Positions 27,336 through 35,161 of a DNA stretch of 64,000 nt are shown here, one piece after another (position 1 is the stretch's first letter; each line of letters begins with the position of its first letter). Under the pieces are notes generated by a model. That model ran no database searches. It saw only the letters and a program-made list of their open reading frames with translations, and was not told the DNA's origin. This DNA comes from Pseudotabrizicola alkalilacus (GTDB lineage Bacteria; Pseudomonadota; Alphaproteobacteria; Rhodobacterales; Rhodobacteraceae), in NCBI RefSeq assembly GCF_003443995.1, contig NZ_QWEY01000005.1, forward strand, positions 186,001 through 250,000, given 5' to 3'. The translations under genes were made by a program, and so were the position numbers.

Positions 27336-28138
27336 GCGGCACCCTCTTTCTTGCCCATGATTTCCTCTTCCATGCCCCAGATCATCGACAGGATTTCTTC
27401 GCGCGTTTCCGCGAAACCCTCAGATTTCTTGACTTCGCGCAGGTCCATGTTCACCCCGCGCTCGGCAAAGGGAAGGTTATATTCGCGAAAGATCCGGCCC
27501 GGTCGCGGGGCCATCACCAGCAGACGCTCGCCCAGCAAGAGCGCCTCTTCCACCGAATGGGTGATCAGGACCACGGTTTTGCCGGTTTCCTTCCACAGTT
27601 TCAGGACCAGACCTTGCATCTTTTCACGCGTCAGCGCGTCCAGCGCGCCCAAGGGTTCATCCATCAGGATCACGTCGGGGTCATTCGCCAGACAGCGGGC
27701 GAGGGCCACGCGCTGCTGCATGCCGCCCGACAGCTCGTAGACCGCCTTTTCCCCGAAATCATGCAGACCCACGGTTTCCAGCAGATGGTCGGTGATGCGG
27801 TCGCGCTCTGCCTTTGCCATGCCCTTCATCCTTGGGCCAAAGTCGATGTTGTGGCGCACGTTCATCCATTCGAACAGGGCGCCTTGCTGAAACACCATGC
27901 CGCGTTCGGGGCTGGGGCCCACCACCCGTTTGCCGCCCAGCACGATCTGCCCCTCGGTCGGGGCCAGAAAGCCGGCAAGGATGTTCAAAAGCGTGGTCTT
28001 GCCGCAGCCCGAGGGCCCCAGCACCGAGAGAAGCTCGCCCTGTTTCAGCTCCAGTGAGACGTTTTGCAAAGCCTGCACCGCCGCGCCGTTCGGCAGGTCA
28101 AAGCGCATCGAGATGTTGTCGATGATCAGTCCGGACAT
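27332..28138 (-). CDS. tauB: Taurine ABC transporter ATPase
   Basis: A 268-residue nitrate/sulfonate/taurine-type ATPase. Walker A is GPSGCGKTT, the Q-loop VFQQGAL, the signature LSGGMQQR, Walker B VILMDEP and the H-loop LITHSVEEA. A short C-terminal extension (REEILSMIWGMEEEI) follows. I placed the start at 28138 (MSGLIIDNIS), with GGAGGGG just upstream; an ATG five codons earlier overlaps that site. It couples ATP hydrolysis to TauC. It is separated from tauA by a strong hairpin and overlaps tauC. Confidence 0.92.
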   Translation of the reverse strand: MSGLIIDNISMRFDLPNGAAVQALQNVSLELKQGELLSVLGPSGCGKTTLLNILAGFLAPTEGQIVLGGKRVVGPSPERGMVFQQGALFEWMNVRHNIDFGPRMKGMAKAERDRITDHLLETVGLHDFGEKAVYELSGGMQQRVALARCLANDPDVILMDEPLGALDALTREKMQGLVLKLWKETGKTVVLITHSVEEALLLGERLLVMAPRPGRIFREYNLPFAERGVNMDLREVKKSEGFAETREEILSMIWGMEEEIMGKKEGAA

Positions 28139-28158
28139 AGCCCCTCCGGTCATGTGAC

Positions 28159-28180
28159 GGGCGGCCCGGTCGGGCCGCCC
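28159..28180 (-). promoter_or_regulatory. Intercistronic hairpin between tauA and tauB
   Basis: A perfect 10-bp stem (GGGCGGCCCG / CGGGCCGCCC) with a 2-nt spacer lies between the tauA stop and the tauB start. No T-run follows on the minus strand. It looks like a mRNA-stability or partial-termination hairpin that would favour the binding protein over the membrane components. Confidence 0.6.
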
Positions 28181-28201
28181 CTGAGCGTTTTACCGTGGCG
28201 C

Positions 28202-29230
28202 TTACATGCCCTGTGTGGCGGTCAGCGGTGCGGTGTTGACGGTGGTGTCATAGCTGGGCAGGGCTGCGGGGATCGAGCCTGCGGTGACGAACACCTCGGC
28301 GACGCCCTGCATGAATTCCTGCGCGCCGCCGCCCAGCCATTTGGCCGAAAGCTGGTCTTCGACGGAGGGGAAGACAAAGGTGCTCATGTCCTTTTCAGCC
28401 GTGGCTTCGTCGATGCCTGCGTCTTTGGCGATGACCGGCAGCATTTCCGCCTTTTTCGAGCCTTCGTTCCACATGGCGTTGCTGTCCGCGACCACCTTCA
28501 GGAACTTGGCAACCACATCCGGGTTTTCGGCCACAAAGGACGCCGGGGAGGAGGTCACATCGAACACCAGAATGCCAAGCGCCTCTTTTTCTGCGCCGGT
28601 CAGCAGGACGTTGCCATGTTCCTTCATCCGGTTCAGACCGCCGCCATAGCCACAGGCCATGTCGATGGAGCCTTGGGCAATGGCCGCGGCCCCTTCGGGC
28701 GGGGCCATGTCGATGATCTCAAGGCTGGCCAGATCGACGCCGAAATGGTCCATCTGCTTGAGAAAGCCATAATGGGCCGCAGTGCCGAGCGGAACGGAGA
28801 CCTTTTTGCCAGCCAGATCGGCGGCGTTGTCCTTGGTGATGTCGAGATCACTGCGCACCACGCAGTTGTCATTGTCGGAATAGCTGACGGCGACATCAAT
28901 GATCTGCAGATCCTGCCCGGCGCTTGTGGCCACCACAAACGGCGGCAGGCCCTGCGACACGGCGAAATTCACATCGCCTGCGGCCATCGCCGCAGACATG
29001 GCAGTGCCGGTGTCAAACGCGACCCAGTTCACCTTCATCCCCAGGGCTTCGTCAAAGGTGCCATTGGCTTTGGCGTATTGGAACGGCATCGGCCATTCCA
29101 TGAAATAGGCGACCGTCACCTCGTCCAGCGCCATGGCGCTGGTGGTGCCTGCCAACAGGGCGACTGTGGCGGCAGCGCTTGTCGCAGTGATTTTCAACGT
29201 CTTGCGGAATGTCATCCTTGGTTTCTCCAT
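28202..29230 (-). CDS. tauA: Taurine-binding periplasmic protein
   Basis: A 342-residue substrate-binding protein. The signal peptide spans ~1-35 (ITATSAAATVALLAGTTSAMA|LDEVTV). The mature protein has the NMT1/TauA-like fold (FMEWPMPFQYAKANGTFDEALG, MAAGDVNFAVSQGLPPFVVA, LAGKKVSVPLGTAAHYGFLKQM). It captures taurine for TauBC. It is the first gene of the minus-strand operon, divergent from tpa. The shared 275-bp region contains the two TauR-like boxes. Identification rests on sequence resemblance and its place beside tpa, tauR and xsc. Confidence 0.9.
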   Translation of the reverse strand: MEKPRMTFRKTLKITATSAAATVALLAGTTSAMALDEVTVAYFMEWPMPFQYAKANGTFDEALGMKVNWVAFDTGTAMSAAMAAGDVNFAVSQGLPPFVVATSAGQDLQIIDVAVSYSDNDNCVVRSDLDITKDNAADLAGKKVSVPLGTAAHYGFLKQMDHFGVDLASLEIIDMAPPEGAAAIAQGSIDMACGYGGGLNRMKEHGNVLLTGAEKEALGILVFDVTSSPASFVAENPDVVAKFLKVVADSNAMWNEGSKKAEMLPVIAKDAGIDEATAEKDMSTFVFPSVEDQLSAKWLGGGAQEFMQGVAEVFVTAGSIPAALPSYDTTVNTAPLTATQGM

Positions 29231-29386
29231 GTTGGTTTTGTCTTGCCCTCATTGGTCGGGGCGGGTTTGGGTCTGTCCAGCGGCTTGACCGGGTTTCAGG
29301 AAATCGGAAGGACTGCTTCCACGCAAGGTAAGCCGTTGCCCTGTGATCTTTGCCCCGCTTTGCCGCATCGCAAAACGATTCTGTAA

Positions 29387-29419
29387 CTGGCGCTATCGGG
29401 GCAGGGCGTCTGGCCCTAC
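29387..29419 (+). promoter_or_regulatory. TauR-type direct-repeat operator before tpa
   Basis: Two boxes, CTGGCGCTAT (29387-29396) and CTGGCCCTAC (29410-29419), start 23 bp apart in the tauA/tpa divergent region. The motif resembles CTGGACYTAA, which I recall as the TauR box of Rhodobacter capsulatus. The identical 23-bp spacing occurs before xsc. Confidence 0.65.
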
Positions 29420-29505
29420 GAATGCCTTCAGCAAAGGCGGATGCTGGCGCAAAGGCCGGTCAGGTTCCGACGCGGCCCGGCGCAGATCACAGAAAGGCAC
29501 GGTCT

Positions 29506-30882
29506 ATGGACGGCTACAGCAGCAACGATATTTCGGCGGTGGTCGAGGCGGACCGCGCCCATGTCTGGCATCATCTGAGCCAGCACAAACCCTATGAACA
29601 GGTTGATCCGCGCGTGATCATCGAGGGCAAGGGCATGCGGGTCTGGGATGCGCGCGGCAAAGAGCATCTGGATGCGGTCTCGGGCGGGGTCTGGACCGTG
29701 AACGTGGGCTACGGCCGCGAAAGCATCGCCAATGCGGTGCGCGATCAGCTGATCAAGATGAACTATTTCGCAGGCGCGGCCGGGTCGGTGCCGGGCGCAC
29801 GCTTTGCCCAGAGACTGATCGAAAAGATGCCGGGGCTGAGCCGGGTCTATTATTCGAACTCCGGCTCCGAGGCGAATGAAAAGGTCTACAAGATGGTGCG
29901 CCAGATCGCGCACAAGCATCACGCTGGCCGCAAGTGGAAGATCCTGTACCGCGAGCGGGATTATCACGGCACCACCATCGGCACGCTGGCCACATCAGGT
30001 CAGGCGCAGCGGGCGGCGCAATACGGGCCTTATCCCGATGGCTTTGTGATGGTTCCGCATTGTCTGGAATACCGCAAGCAATGGGACGTGGAAAACTACG
30101 GGCTGCGCGCCGCCGAGGCGATCGAAGAGGTGATCCTGCGCGAAGGGCCCGACACGGTGGGCTGTCTGGTGCTGGAGCCGGTGACGGCGGGCGGCGGGGT
30201 GATTGTTCCGCCAACCGGGTACTGGGAGAAGGTGCAGGAGATTTGTGCGAAGTACGATATTTTGCTGCACATCGACGAGGTGGTGTGCGGCGTGGGCCGG
30301 ACGGGAATGTGGTTTGGCTATCAGCATTACGGCATCAAGCCCGATTTCGTGACGATGGCCAAAGGCGTCGCCTCGGGCTACGCGGCGATTTCCTGCACGG
30401 TGACGACCGAGGCGGTGTTCGAGCTGTTCAAGGATGATCCGACGGATTCGATGAGCTATTTCCGCGATATCTCGACCTTTGGCGGCTGCACCGCAGGGCC
30501 GGCGGCGGCACTGGAGAACATGCGCATCATCGAAGATGAGGGGCTTTTGGACAATACCACCGCCATGGGCGCGCGGCTGATGGCCAATCTGCATGCACTG
30601 ATGGACAAGCATGCGGTGATTGGCGACGTGCGCGGCAAGGGGTTGTTCTGCGGCGCCGAACTGGTGGTGGACCGGGGCACCAAAGAGGCGCTGGATGAAA
30701 AACGCGTGCAGGCGGTGGTGGCCGATTGCATGGCGCAAGGCGTGATCATCGGGGCCACCAACCGCTCGGTGCCGGGGCTGAATAACACGCTGTGCCTGTC
30801 GCCCGCGCTGATCGCGACGCCGGATGATATTGACCAGATTACGGATGCCATTGATCAGGCCCTGACGCGGGTGTGCGGCTGA
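29506..30882 (+). CDS. tpa: Taurine:pyruvate aminotransferase
   Basis: A 458-residue class-III PLP aminotransferase converting taurine plus pyruvate to sulfoacetaldehyde plus alanine. The PLP lysine is K286 in TMAKGVASGY. Other motifs are YYSNSGSEANEKVYK (phosphate binding), YHGTTIGTLATSG, and HIDEVVCGVGRTG with the PLP-ring aspartate. Start choice: MDGYSSNDISAVVEADRAHVWHHLSQHKP matches Tpa proteins; the open frame upstream is noncoding. It is preceded by AAAGG. It is divergent from tauABC, has TauR-like boxes upstream and ends in a strong terminator, so it is probably its own transcript. Confidence 0.95.
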   Translation: MDGYSSNDISAVVEADRAHVWHHLSQHKPYEQVDPRVIIEGKGMRVWDARGKEHLDAVSGGVWTVNVGYGRESIANAVRDQLIKMNYFAGAAGSVPGARFAQRLIEKMPGLSRVYYSNSGSEANEKVYKMVRQIAHKHHAGRKWKILYRERDYHGTTIGTLATSGQAQRAAQYGPYPDGFVMVPHCLEYRKQWDVENYGLRAAEAIEEVILREGPDTVGCLVLEPVTAGGGVIVPPTGYWEKVQEICAKYDILLHIDEVVCGVGRTGMWFGYQHYGIKPDFVTMAKGVASGYAAISCTVTTEAVFELFKDDPTDSMSYFRDISTFGGCTAGPAAALENMRIIEDEGLLDNTTAMGARLMANLHALMDKHAVIGDVRGKGLFCGAELVVDRGTKEALDEKRVQAVVADCMAQGVIIGATNRSVPGLNNTLCLSPALIATPDDIDQITDAIDQALTRVCG

Positions 30883-30903
30883 CGCGGTTTCAAGGAAATT
30901 GAA

Positions 30904-30940
30904 TCCTCTGCCCCGAAGAGGGGCAGAGGATATTGTTTTT
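30904..30940 (+). terminator. Terminator after tpa
   Basis: An 11-bp perfect stem TCCTCTGCCCC / GGGGCAGAGGA with loop GAAGA, followed by TATTGTTTTT, starts 21 bp after the tpa stop. Confidence 0.9.
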
Positions 30941-30964
30941 GTGTCGGTGTCGGTGTCGGTGTCG
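30941..30964. repeat. Four tandem GTGTCG hexamers
   Basis: Four exact copies of GTGTCG lie directly after the tpa terminator T-run, in the tpa-tauR spacer. No function is evident. Confidence 0.85.
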
Positions 30965-30996
30965 CCTTCGCTCCGCCTCCGATATGCGCTCCGCGC

Positions 30997-31018
30997 GGGA
31001 GTATTTGCAAAGCAGCAA
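30997..31018 (+). repeat. Dispersed GGAGTATTTG element, copy 1
   Basis: The core GGAGTATTTGCAAAGCAGC (from 30998) is identical over 21 bp to copy 2 at 47970-47990 and similar to copy 3 near 61059. In this copy the preceding segment is GC-rich but lacks the strong hairpin found before the other two. Confidence 0.75.
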
Positions 31019-31059
31019 TCGCAGGGGCGGGCTTGACCTTTGGGCGGGGGCGGCGTTGT

Positions 31060-31084
31060 CTGGTCTTATCCCTGATAAGGCCAG
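31060..31084. promoter_or_regulatory. Inverted TauR-like box / hairpin at the tauR start
   Basis: CTGGTCTTATC (31060-31070) and GATAAGGCCAG (31074-31084) form an 11-bp inverted repeat with a 3-nt spacer. Each arm reads as a CTGGNCTTAT box. The repeat ends 3 bp before the tauR ATG and contains its AAGG ribosome-binding site. It could be a TauR autoregulatory operator, an RNA hairpin hiding the ribosome-binding site (U-G wobble at the mismatch), or both. Confidence 0.6.
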
Positions 31085-31087
31085 ATC

Positions 31088-32551
31088 ATGCCCATTCCCG
31101 CCGAAGCCTTTTTCCTGCCGCCCGGAACTGCCGGAACGCTGCAAAGCCGGATCCGGTCGATGGTGGTGCAAGGCGTGCTGGCCGGGCGGTTGCGGCCCGG
31201 TGACAAGATGCCGTCGTCACGCGGGCTGGCGGTGCATCTGGGGGTCAGCCGGATCACGGTGACGCTTGCCTATGCCGATCTGGTGTCGTCGGATTATCTG
31301 TCGGCGCGCGGGCGGTCGGGCTATTTCGTGTCGGACACCGCCCCGCGCGCGCCGGAGTTTCCCTCGGCCCCCGCGCGGGATGAGGGCGTGGATTTCGCGG
31401 CGCTGACCGGCGCGCGGTTCTCGAAACAGGCGCGGCTGGCCAAGCCCGAGGATTGGGAGCGCTATCCGTTTCCGTTCATTTACGGGCAGGCCGACCCGGC
31501 GCTGTTTGATCACCAGAACTGGCGGGCCTGCGCGCTGCGCGCCTTGGGGCGGCGGGATTTTGCGGCGCTGACCTCGGATTATTACGAGCGCGATGACCCG
31601 ATGCTGATCGAGCAGGTGTTGCGCAGCATCCTCCCACGGCGGGGGATTGCGGCGCGCGCCGATGAGGTGTTGCTGACGATGGGGGCGCAGAACGCGCTGT
31701 GGATCGCAGCACAGGTGCTCTTGGGCCCAGGCAAGCGTGCGGTGATGGAGAACCCCGGATATCCGGGCCTGCGCGCCATTCTGGAGCCCTCGGGGACCGA
31801 GGTTCTGGCGGTCGATGTCGATGAGAACGGCTTGCCGCCCGAGCGGGTGCCAGCGGGCGTGGATGTGGTGTTCACCACCGCCTCGCATCAATGCCCGACC
31901 AATGCGACCATGCCGGTGGCGCGGCGGGTGGCGTTGCTGGAGGCGGCGTCAAGGCAGGGGTTTGTGATTGTCGAGGACGATTACGAATTCGAGATGTCCT
32001 ACCTCAAACCCGTCGCCCCGGCGCTGAAGTCCTTGGACCGCGAGGGTCGGGTTGTGTATGCTGGGTCGTTTTCCAAATCGGTGTTTCCGGGGCTGCGGCT
32101 GGGTTATCTGGTGGCCTCGCCCAGTTTCATCGCCGAGGCGCGGGCACTGCGCGCGATGGTGCTGCGCCATCCGCCGGGGCATATCCAGCGCACGGTGGCG
32201 TATTTTCTGGCAGATGGGCATTATGACGCGCTGATCAACCGGATGCGGGTGGCGTTCCGCAGGCGTCGGCAGGTGATGGAGGAAGCGCTTGCCGAGCAGG
32301 GGCTGAACATGGCGGGGCAGGGCGGCTTTGGCGGGTCGAGCATCTGGATGCGGGCGTCTGACGGGGTGGATACCGAAACGCTGGCCGCGCAACTGCGGGC
32401 CGAGGGCGTGCTGATCGAGCCGGGGCGGGCGTTTTTTCACCCCGGCCGTGCCAGCCGCCAGCATTACCGGCTGGCCTATTCTTCGATTGCGGCATCGCGG
32501 ATCCCCGAGGGGATTGCCCGGATTGCACAGGCTTTGGGACGGATGCACTAG
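31088..32551 (+). CDS. tauR: TauR, MocR-type regulator of taurine catabolism
   Basis: A 487-residue GntR/MocR regulator. The N-terminal winged HTH (~15-80) has IRSMVVQGVLAGRLRPGDKMPSSR in two parts and LGVSRITVTLAYADL. The C-terminal ~370 residues form an aminotransferase-like effector domain with the PLP lysine K330 in SFSKSVFPGLRLGY. TauR proteins activate taurine genes when taurine and PLP are available. Location between tpa and xsc, and the CTGG-box operators before both genes, support the name. Its own start is embedded in an inverted copy of the box. It is followed after 100 bp by xsc on the same strand. Confidence 0.92.
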   Translation: MPIPAEAFFLPPGTAGTLQSRIRSMVVQGVLAGRLRPGDKMPSSRGLAVHLGVSRITVTLAYADLVSSDYLSARGRSGYFVSDTAPRAPEFPSAPARDEGVDFAALTGARFSKQARLAKPEDWERYPFPFIYGQADPALFDHQNWRACALRALGRRDFAALTSDYYERDDPMLIEQVLRSILPRRGIAARADEVLLTMGAQNALWIAAQVLLGPGKRAVMENPGYPGLRAILEPSGTEVLAVDVDENGLPPERVPAGVDVVFTTASHQCPTNATMPVARRVALLEAASRQGFVIVEDDYEFEMSYLKPVAPALKSLDREGRVVYAGSFSKSVFPGLRLGYLVASPSFIAEARALRAMVLRHPPGHIQRTVAYFLADGHYDALINRMRVAFRRRRQVMEEALAEQGLNMAGQGGFGGSSIWMRASDGVDTETLAAQLRAEGVLIEPGRAFFHPGRASRQHYRLAYSSIAASRIPEGIARIAQALGRMH

Positions 32552-32560
32552 GTGCGCATT

Positions 32561-32593
32561 CTGGACTTAAAGTCGCGAGACCTCTGGCCCTAA
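32561..32593 (+). promoter_or_regulatory. TauR-type direct-repeat operator before xsc
   Basis: Boxes CTGGACTTAA (32561-32570) and CTGGCCCTAA (32584-32593) start 23 bp apart, 59 bp before the xsc ATG. The first is an exact match to CTGGACYTAA. Same spacing as the pair before tpa. Confidence 0.7.
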
Positions 32594-32651
32594 GTCAGGT
32601 CTGCCGCCGCCGGTAGAGTGGCGCAAAGATGCCCTTGCAGGAGCCGGACCG

Positions 32652-34424
32652 ATGCGTATGACCACCGAAGAAGCCTTTGTGAAAACCCTGCAGCGGCATG
32701 GCATTGAACATGCCTTTGGCATCATCGGGTCGGCCTTCATGCCGATCTCTGACCTGTTTCCGCGTGCGGGCATCACGTTTTGGGATTGCGCGCATGAGGG
32801 CAGCGGCGGGATGATGGCCGATGGCTATACCCGTGCCTCGGGCAAGATGAGCATGATGATCGCGCAGAACGGGCCGGGGATCACCAATTTCGTCACAGCG
32901 GTCAAGACTGCGTACTGGAACCACACGCCACTGTTGCTGGTCACGCCGCAGGCCGCGAACAAGACCATCGGCATGGGCGGCTTTCAGGAAGTCGAGCAGA
33001 TGGCGCTGTTCAAGGATATGGTCTGCTATCAGGAAGAGGTGCGCGACCCGTCCCGCGTGGCCGAGGTGCTGAACCGCTGCATCCTGCAGGCCAAGCGGCG
33101 GTCGGCCCCGGCGCAGATCAACATGCCGCGCGATTTCTGGACTCAGGTGATTGATATCGACCTGCCAGACGTGGTGGCGTTCGAGCGGCCCGCAGGCGGC
33201 GAGACGGCGATTGCCGAAGCCGCGGCGCTGCTGTCGGAGGCCAAGTTCCCGGTCATCCTGAACGGGGCCGGCGTGGTGCTGGGCGGGGCCATTCCGGCGA
33301 GCATGGCGCTGGCCGAGCGGCTGGATGCGCCGGTTTGCGTCGGCTACCAGCACAATGATGCGTTCCCCGGTTCGCATCCGCTGTTTGCCGGTCCTTTGGG
33401 CTATAATGGATCAAAAGCGGCAATGGAGTTGATTTCCGAGGCCGATGTGGTATTCTGTCTGGGTACCCGGTTAAACCCGTTTTCAACGCTTCCGGGATAC
33501 GCGCTGGACTATTGGCCAAAAGCGGCCAGGATCATCCAAGTCGACATCAACCCCGATCGGATCGGGTTGACGAAACAGGTATCGGTGGGAATTGTCGGCG
33601 ACTCGAAAAAGGTCGCCGAAGCGGTTTTGGCGCAATTGGCCATCACCGCCGGTGACCATGCGCGCAGTGAACGCAAATCCAAAATCGCACAGGTGAAATC
33701 GGCATGGGCGCAGGCGCTGTCGTCGATGGATCACGAAGACGACGATCCGGGCACGTCGTGGAATCAGCGCGCGCGGGAGGCCAAGCCGGAGTGGATGAGC
33801 CCGCGCATGGCCTGGCGCGCGATTCAGTCGGCGCTGCCGCGTGAGGCAATCATCTCCAGTGACATCGGTAACAATTGCGCGATCGGCAATGCGTATCCGA
33901 CGTTTGAGGCCGGGCGAAAGTATCTGGCGCCGGGGCTGTTCGGCCCCTGCGGCTATGGTTTGCCGAGCATTGTGGGGGCCAAGATTGCCTGCCCCGATGT
34001 GCCGGTGGTCGGCTTTGCCGGGGATGGCGCATTCGGGATTGCGGTGACGGAGCTGACCGCGATTGGCCGCCCGGAATGGCCGGCGATCACCATGGTGGTG
34101 TTTCGCAATTACCAATGGGGCGCGGAGAAGCGCAACTCTACCCTGTGGTATGACGACAACTTTGTCGGCACCGAGCTGGATGACGGCGTGTCCTATGCCG
34201 GAATCGCGCGGGCCTGCGGCTTGCAGGGCGTGCAGGCGGGCACGATGGAAGAGTTGCGCGCGGCCCTGACGCAGGCTTTGGCGGATCAGAAGGCGGGCAA
34301 GACCACACTGATCGAGGCGCTGATCAATCAGGAGCTGGGCGAGCCGTTCCGCCGCGATGCAATGAAAAAGCCGGTGGAGGTGGCGGGGATCTCAAAGGCT
34401 GACATGCGGCCGCAGGTCGTATGA
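32652..34424 (+). CDS. xsc: Sulfoacetaldehyde acetyltransferase
   Basis: A 590-residue thiamine-diphosphate enzyme converting sulfoacetaldehyde plus phosphate to acetyl phosphate plus sulfite. The N-terminal Pyr domain is MTTEEAFVKTLQRHGIEHAF; the central domain is Rossmann-like. The C-terminal PP domain has GDGAFGIAVTELTAIGRPEW followed by VVFRNYQWGAEKRN, with a motif in which GDG and N bind Mg-ThDP. Size matches Xsc. AGGAG lies 9 bp upstream of the ATG at 32652. The stop overlaps tauE (ATGA), opening a six-gene operon that continues to soeC. Confidence 0.95.
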   Translation: MRMTTEEAFVKTLQRHGIEHAFGIIGSAFMPISDLFPRAGITFWDCAHEGSGGMMADGYTRASGKMSMMIAQNGPGITNFVTAVKTAYWNHTPLLLVTPQAANKTIGMGGFQEVEQMALFKDMVCYQEEVRDPSRVAEVLNRCILQAKRRSAPAQINMPRDFWTQVIDIDLPDVVAFERPAGGETAIAEAAALLSEAKFPVILNGAGVVLGGAIPASMALAERLDAPVCVGYQHNDAFPGSHPLFAGPLGYNGSKAAMELISEADVVFCLGTRLNPFSTLPGYALDYWPKAARIIQVDINPDRIGLTKQVSVGIVGDSKKVAEAVLAQLAITAGDHARSERKSKIAQVKSAWAQALSSMDHEDDDPGTSWNQRAREAKPEWMSPRMAWRAIQSALPREAIISSDIGNNCAIGNAYPTFEAGRKYLAPGLFGPCGYGLPSIVGAKIACPDVPVVGFAGDGAFGIAVTELTAIGRPEWPAITMVVFRNYQWGAEKRNSTLWYDDNFVGTELDDGVSYAGIARACGLQGVQAGTMEELRAALTQALADQKAGKTTLIEALINQELGEPFRRDAMKKPVEVAGISKADMRPQVV

Positions 34425-35161
34425 TCCCCTTTGGCCTGACCGGGCCGGAGGCTGTGCTGGTGGCGGCGGGTATGGTCGTGGCGGGCTATGTGCGCGGCTA
34501 TTCCGGCTTTGGCTTTGCCGCGCTGGTGATGCTGTTCGCGGCTTTGGTGACCGACCCTTTTCCCTTTGTGCCGGTGGTCATTCTGGCCGATATCTTCATG
34601 ACGGCGGGGCAGGCGCGCAGGATCTGGGCGCATATCGACTGGCGGCGCGTGGCCGGGCTGTTTGCGGGCTGTCTGGTCGGCGTGCCCTTGGGAGTAGCTG
34701 CCATTCAGTGGGCCGGGGCCGATCTGGGCCGCGCGGTTCTGTCAGTGTTTGTGCTGGTCATGTGCGGGCTGCTGCTGGCGGGTTGGCGCATCGGGCGGCA
34801 GGGGCATGTGGCACATGTCGGCGTTGGCACTGTGTCGGGTTTTGCAAATGGCATGGCAGTGGGGGGCTTGCCGGTGGCGGTGTTCTTTACCGCCGAAGGA
34901 CTGGCCCCGGTGGTGTTCCGCGCCACCGTGATCGCCTATTTCACCGTGCTCGACCTGTGGTCGCTGCCGGTGTTGTGGCAGGCCGGGCAGATTACCCGTG
35001 ACAGTTTCATCGCGACGGCATTCGGATTGCCCTTTATGCTGATCGGGTTAGGCTTCGGGGGGCGGCGCTTTGCCAGTGCCAGCCCGCAGGACTTCCGGCG
35101 ATTTGCCATCCTGCTGTTGACCGGACTGTCGGTGGCGGGGCTTTTGAAATCGGTGATGTGA
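34421..35161 (+). CDS. tauE: TauE/SafE-family anion exporter
   Basis: A 246-residue polytopic protein with about 7-8 hydrophobic segments and two related halves (GYVRGYSGFGFAALVMLF near the start and TVSGFANGMAVGGLPVAVFF after the middle). This is typical of the TauE/SafE sulfite exporter family. In taurine operons the protein is thought to export sulfite or sulfoacetate. It is embedded between xsc and ackA with overlapping start and stop codons at both ends. Presence alongside SoeABC means the cell could both export and oxidise sulfite. Confidence 0.88.
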   Translation: MIPFGLTGPEAVLVAAGMVVAGYVRGYSGFGFAALVMLFAALVTDPFPFVPVVILADIFMTAGQARRIWAHIDWRRVAGLFAGCLVGVPLGVAAIQWAGADLGRAVLSVFVLVMCGLLLAGWRIGRQGHVAHVGVGTVSGFANGMAVGGLPVAVFFTAEGLAPVVFRATVIAYFTVLDLWSLPVLWQAGQITRDSFIATAFGLPFMLIGLGFGGRRFASASPQDFRRFAILLLTGLSVAGLLKSVM

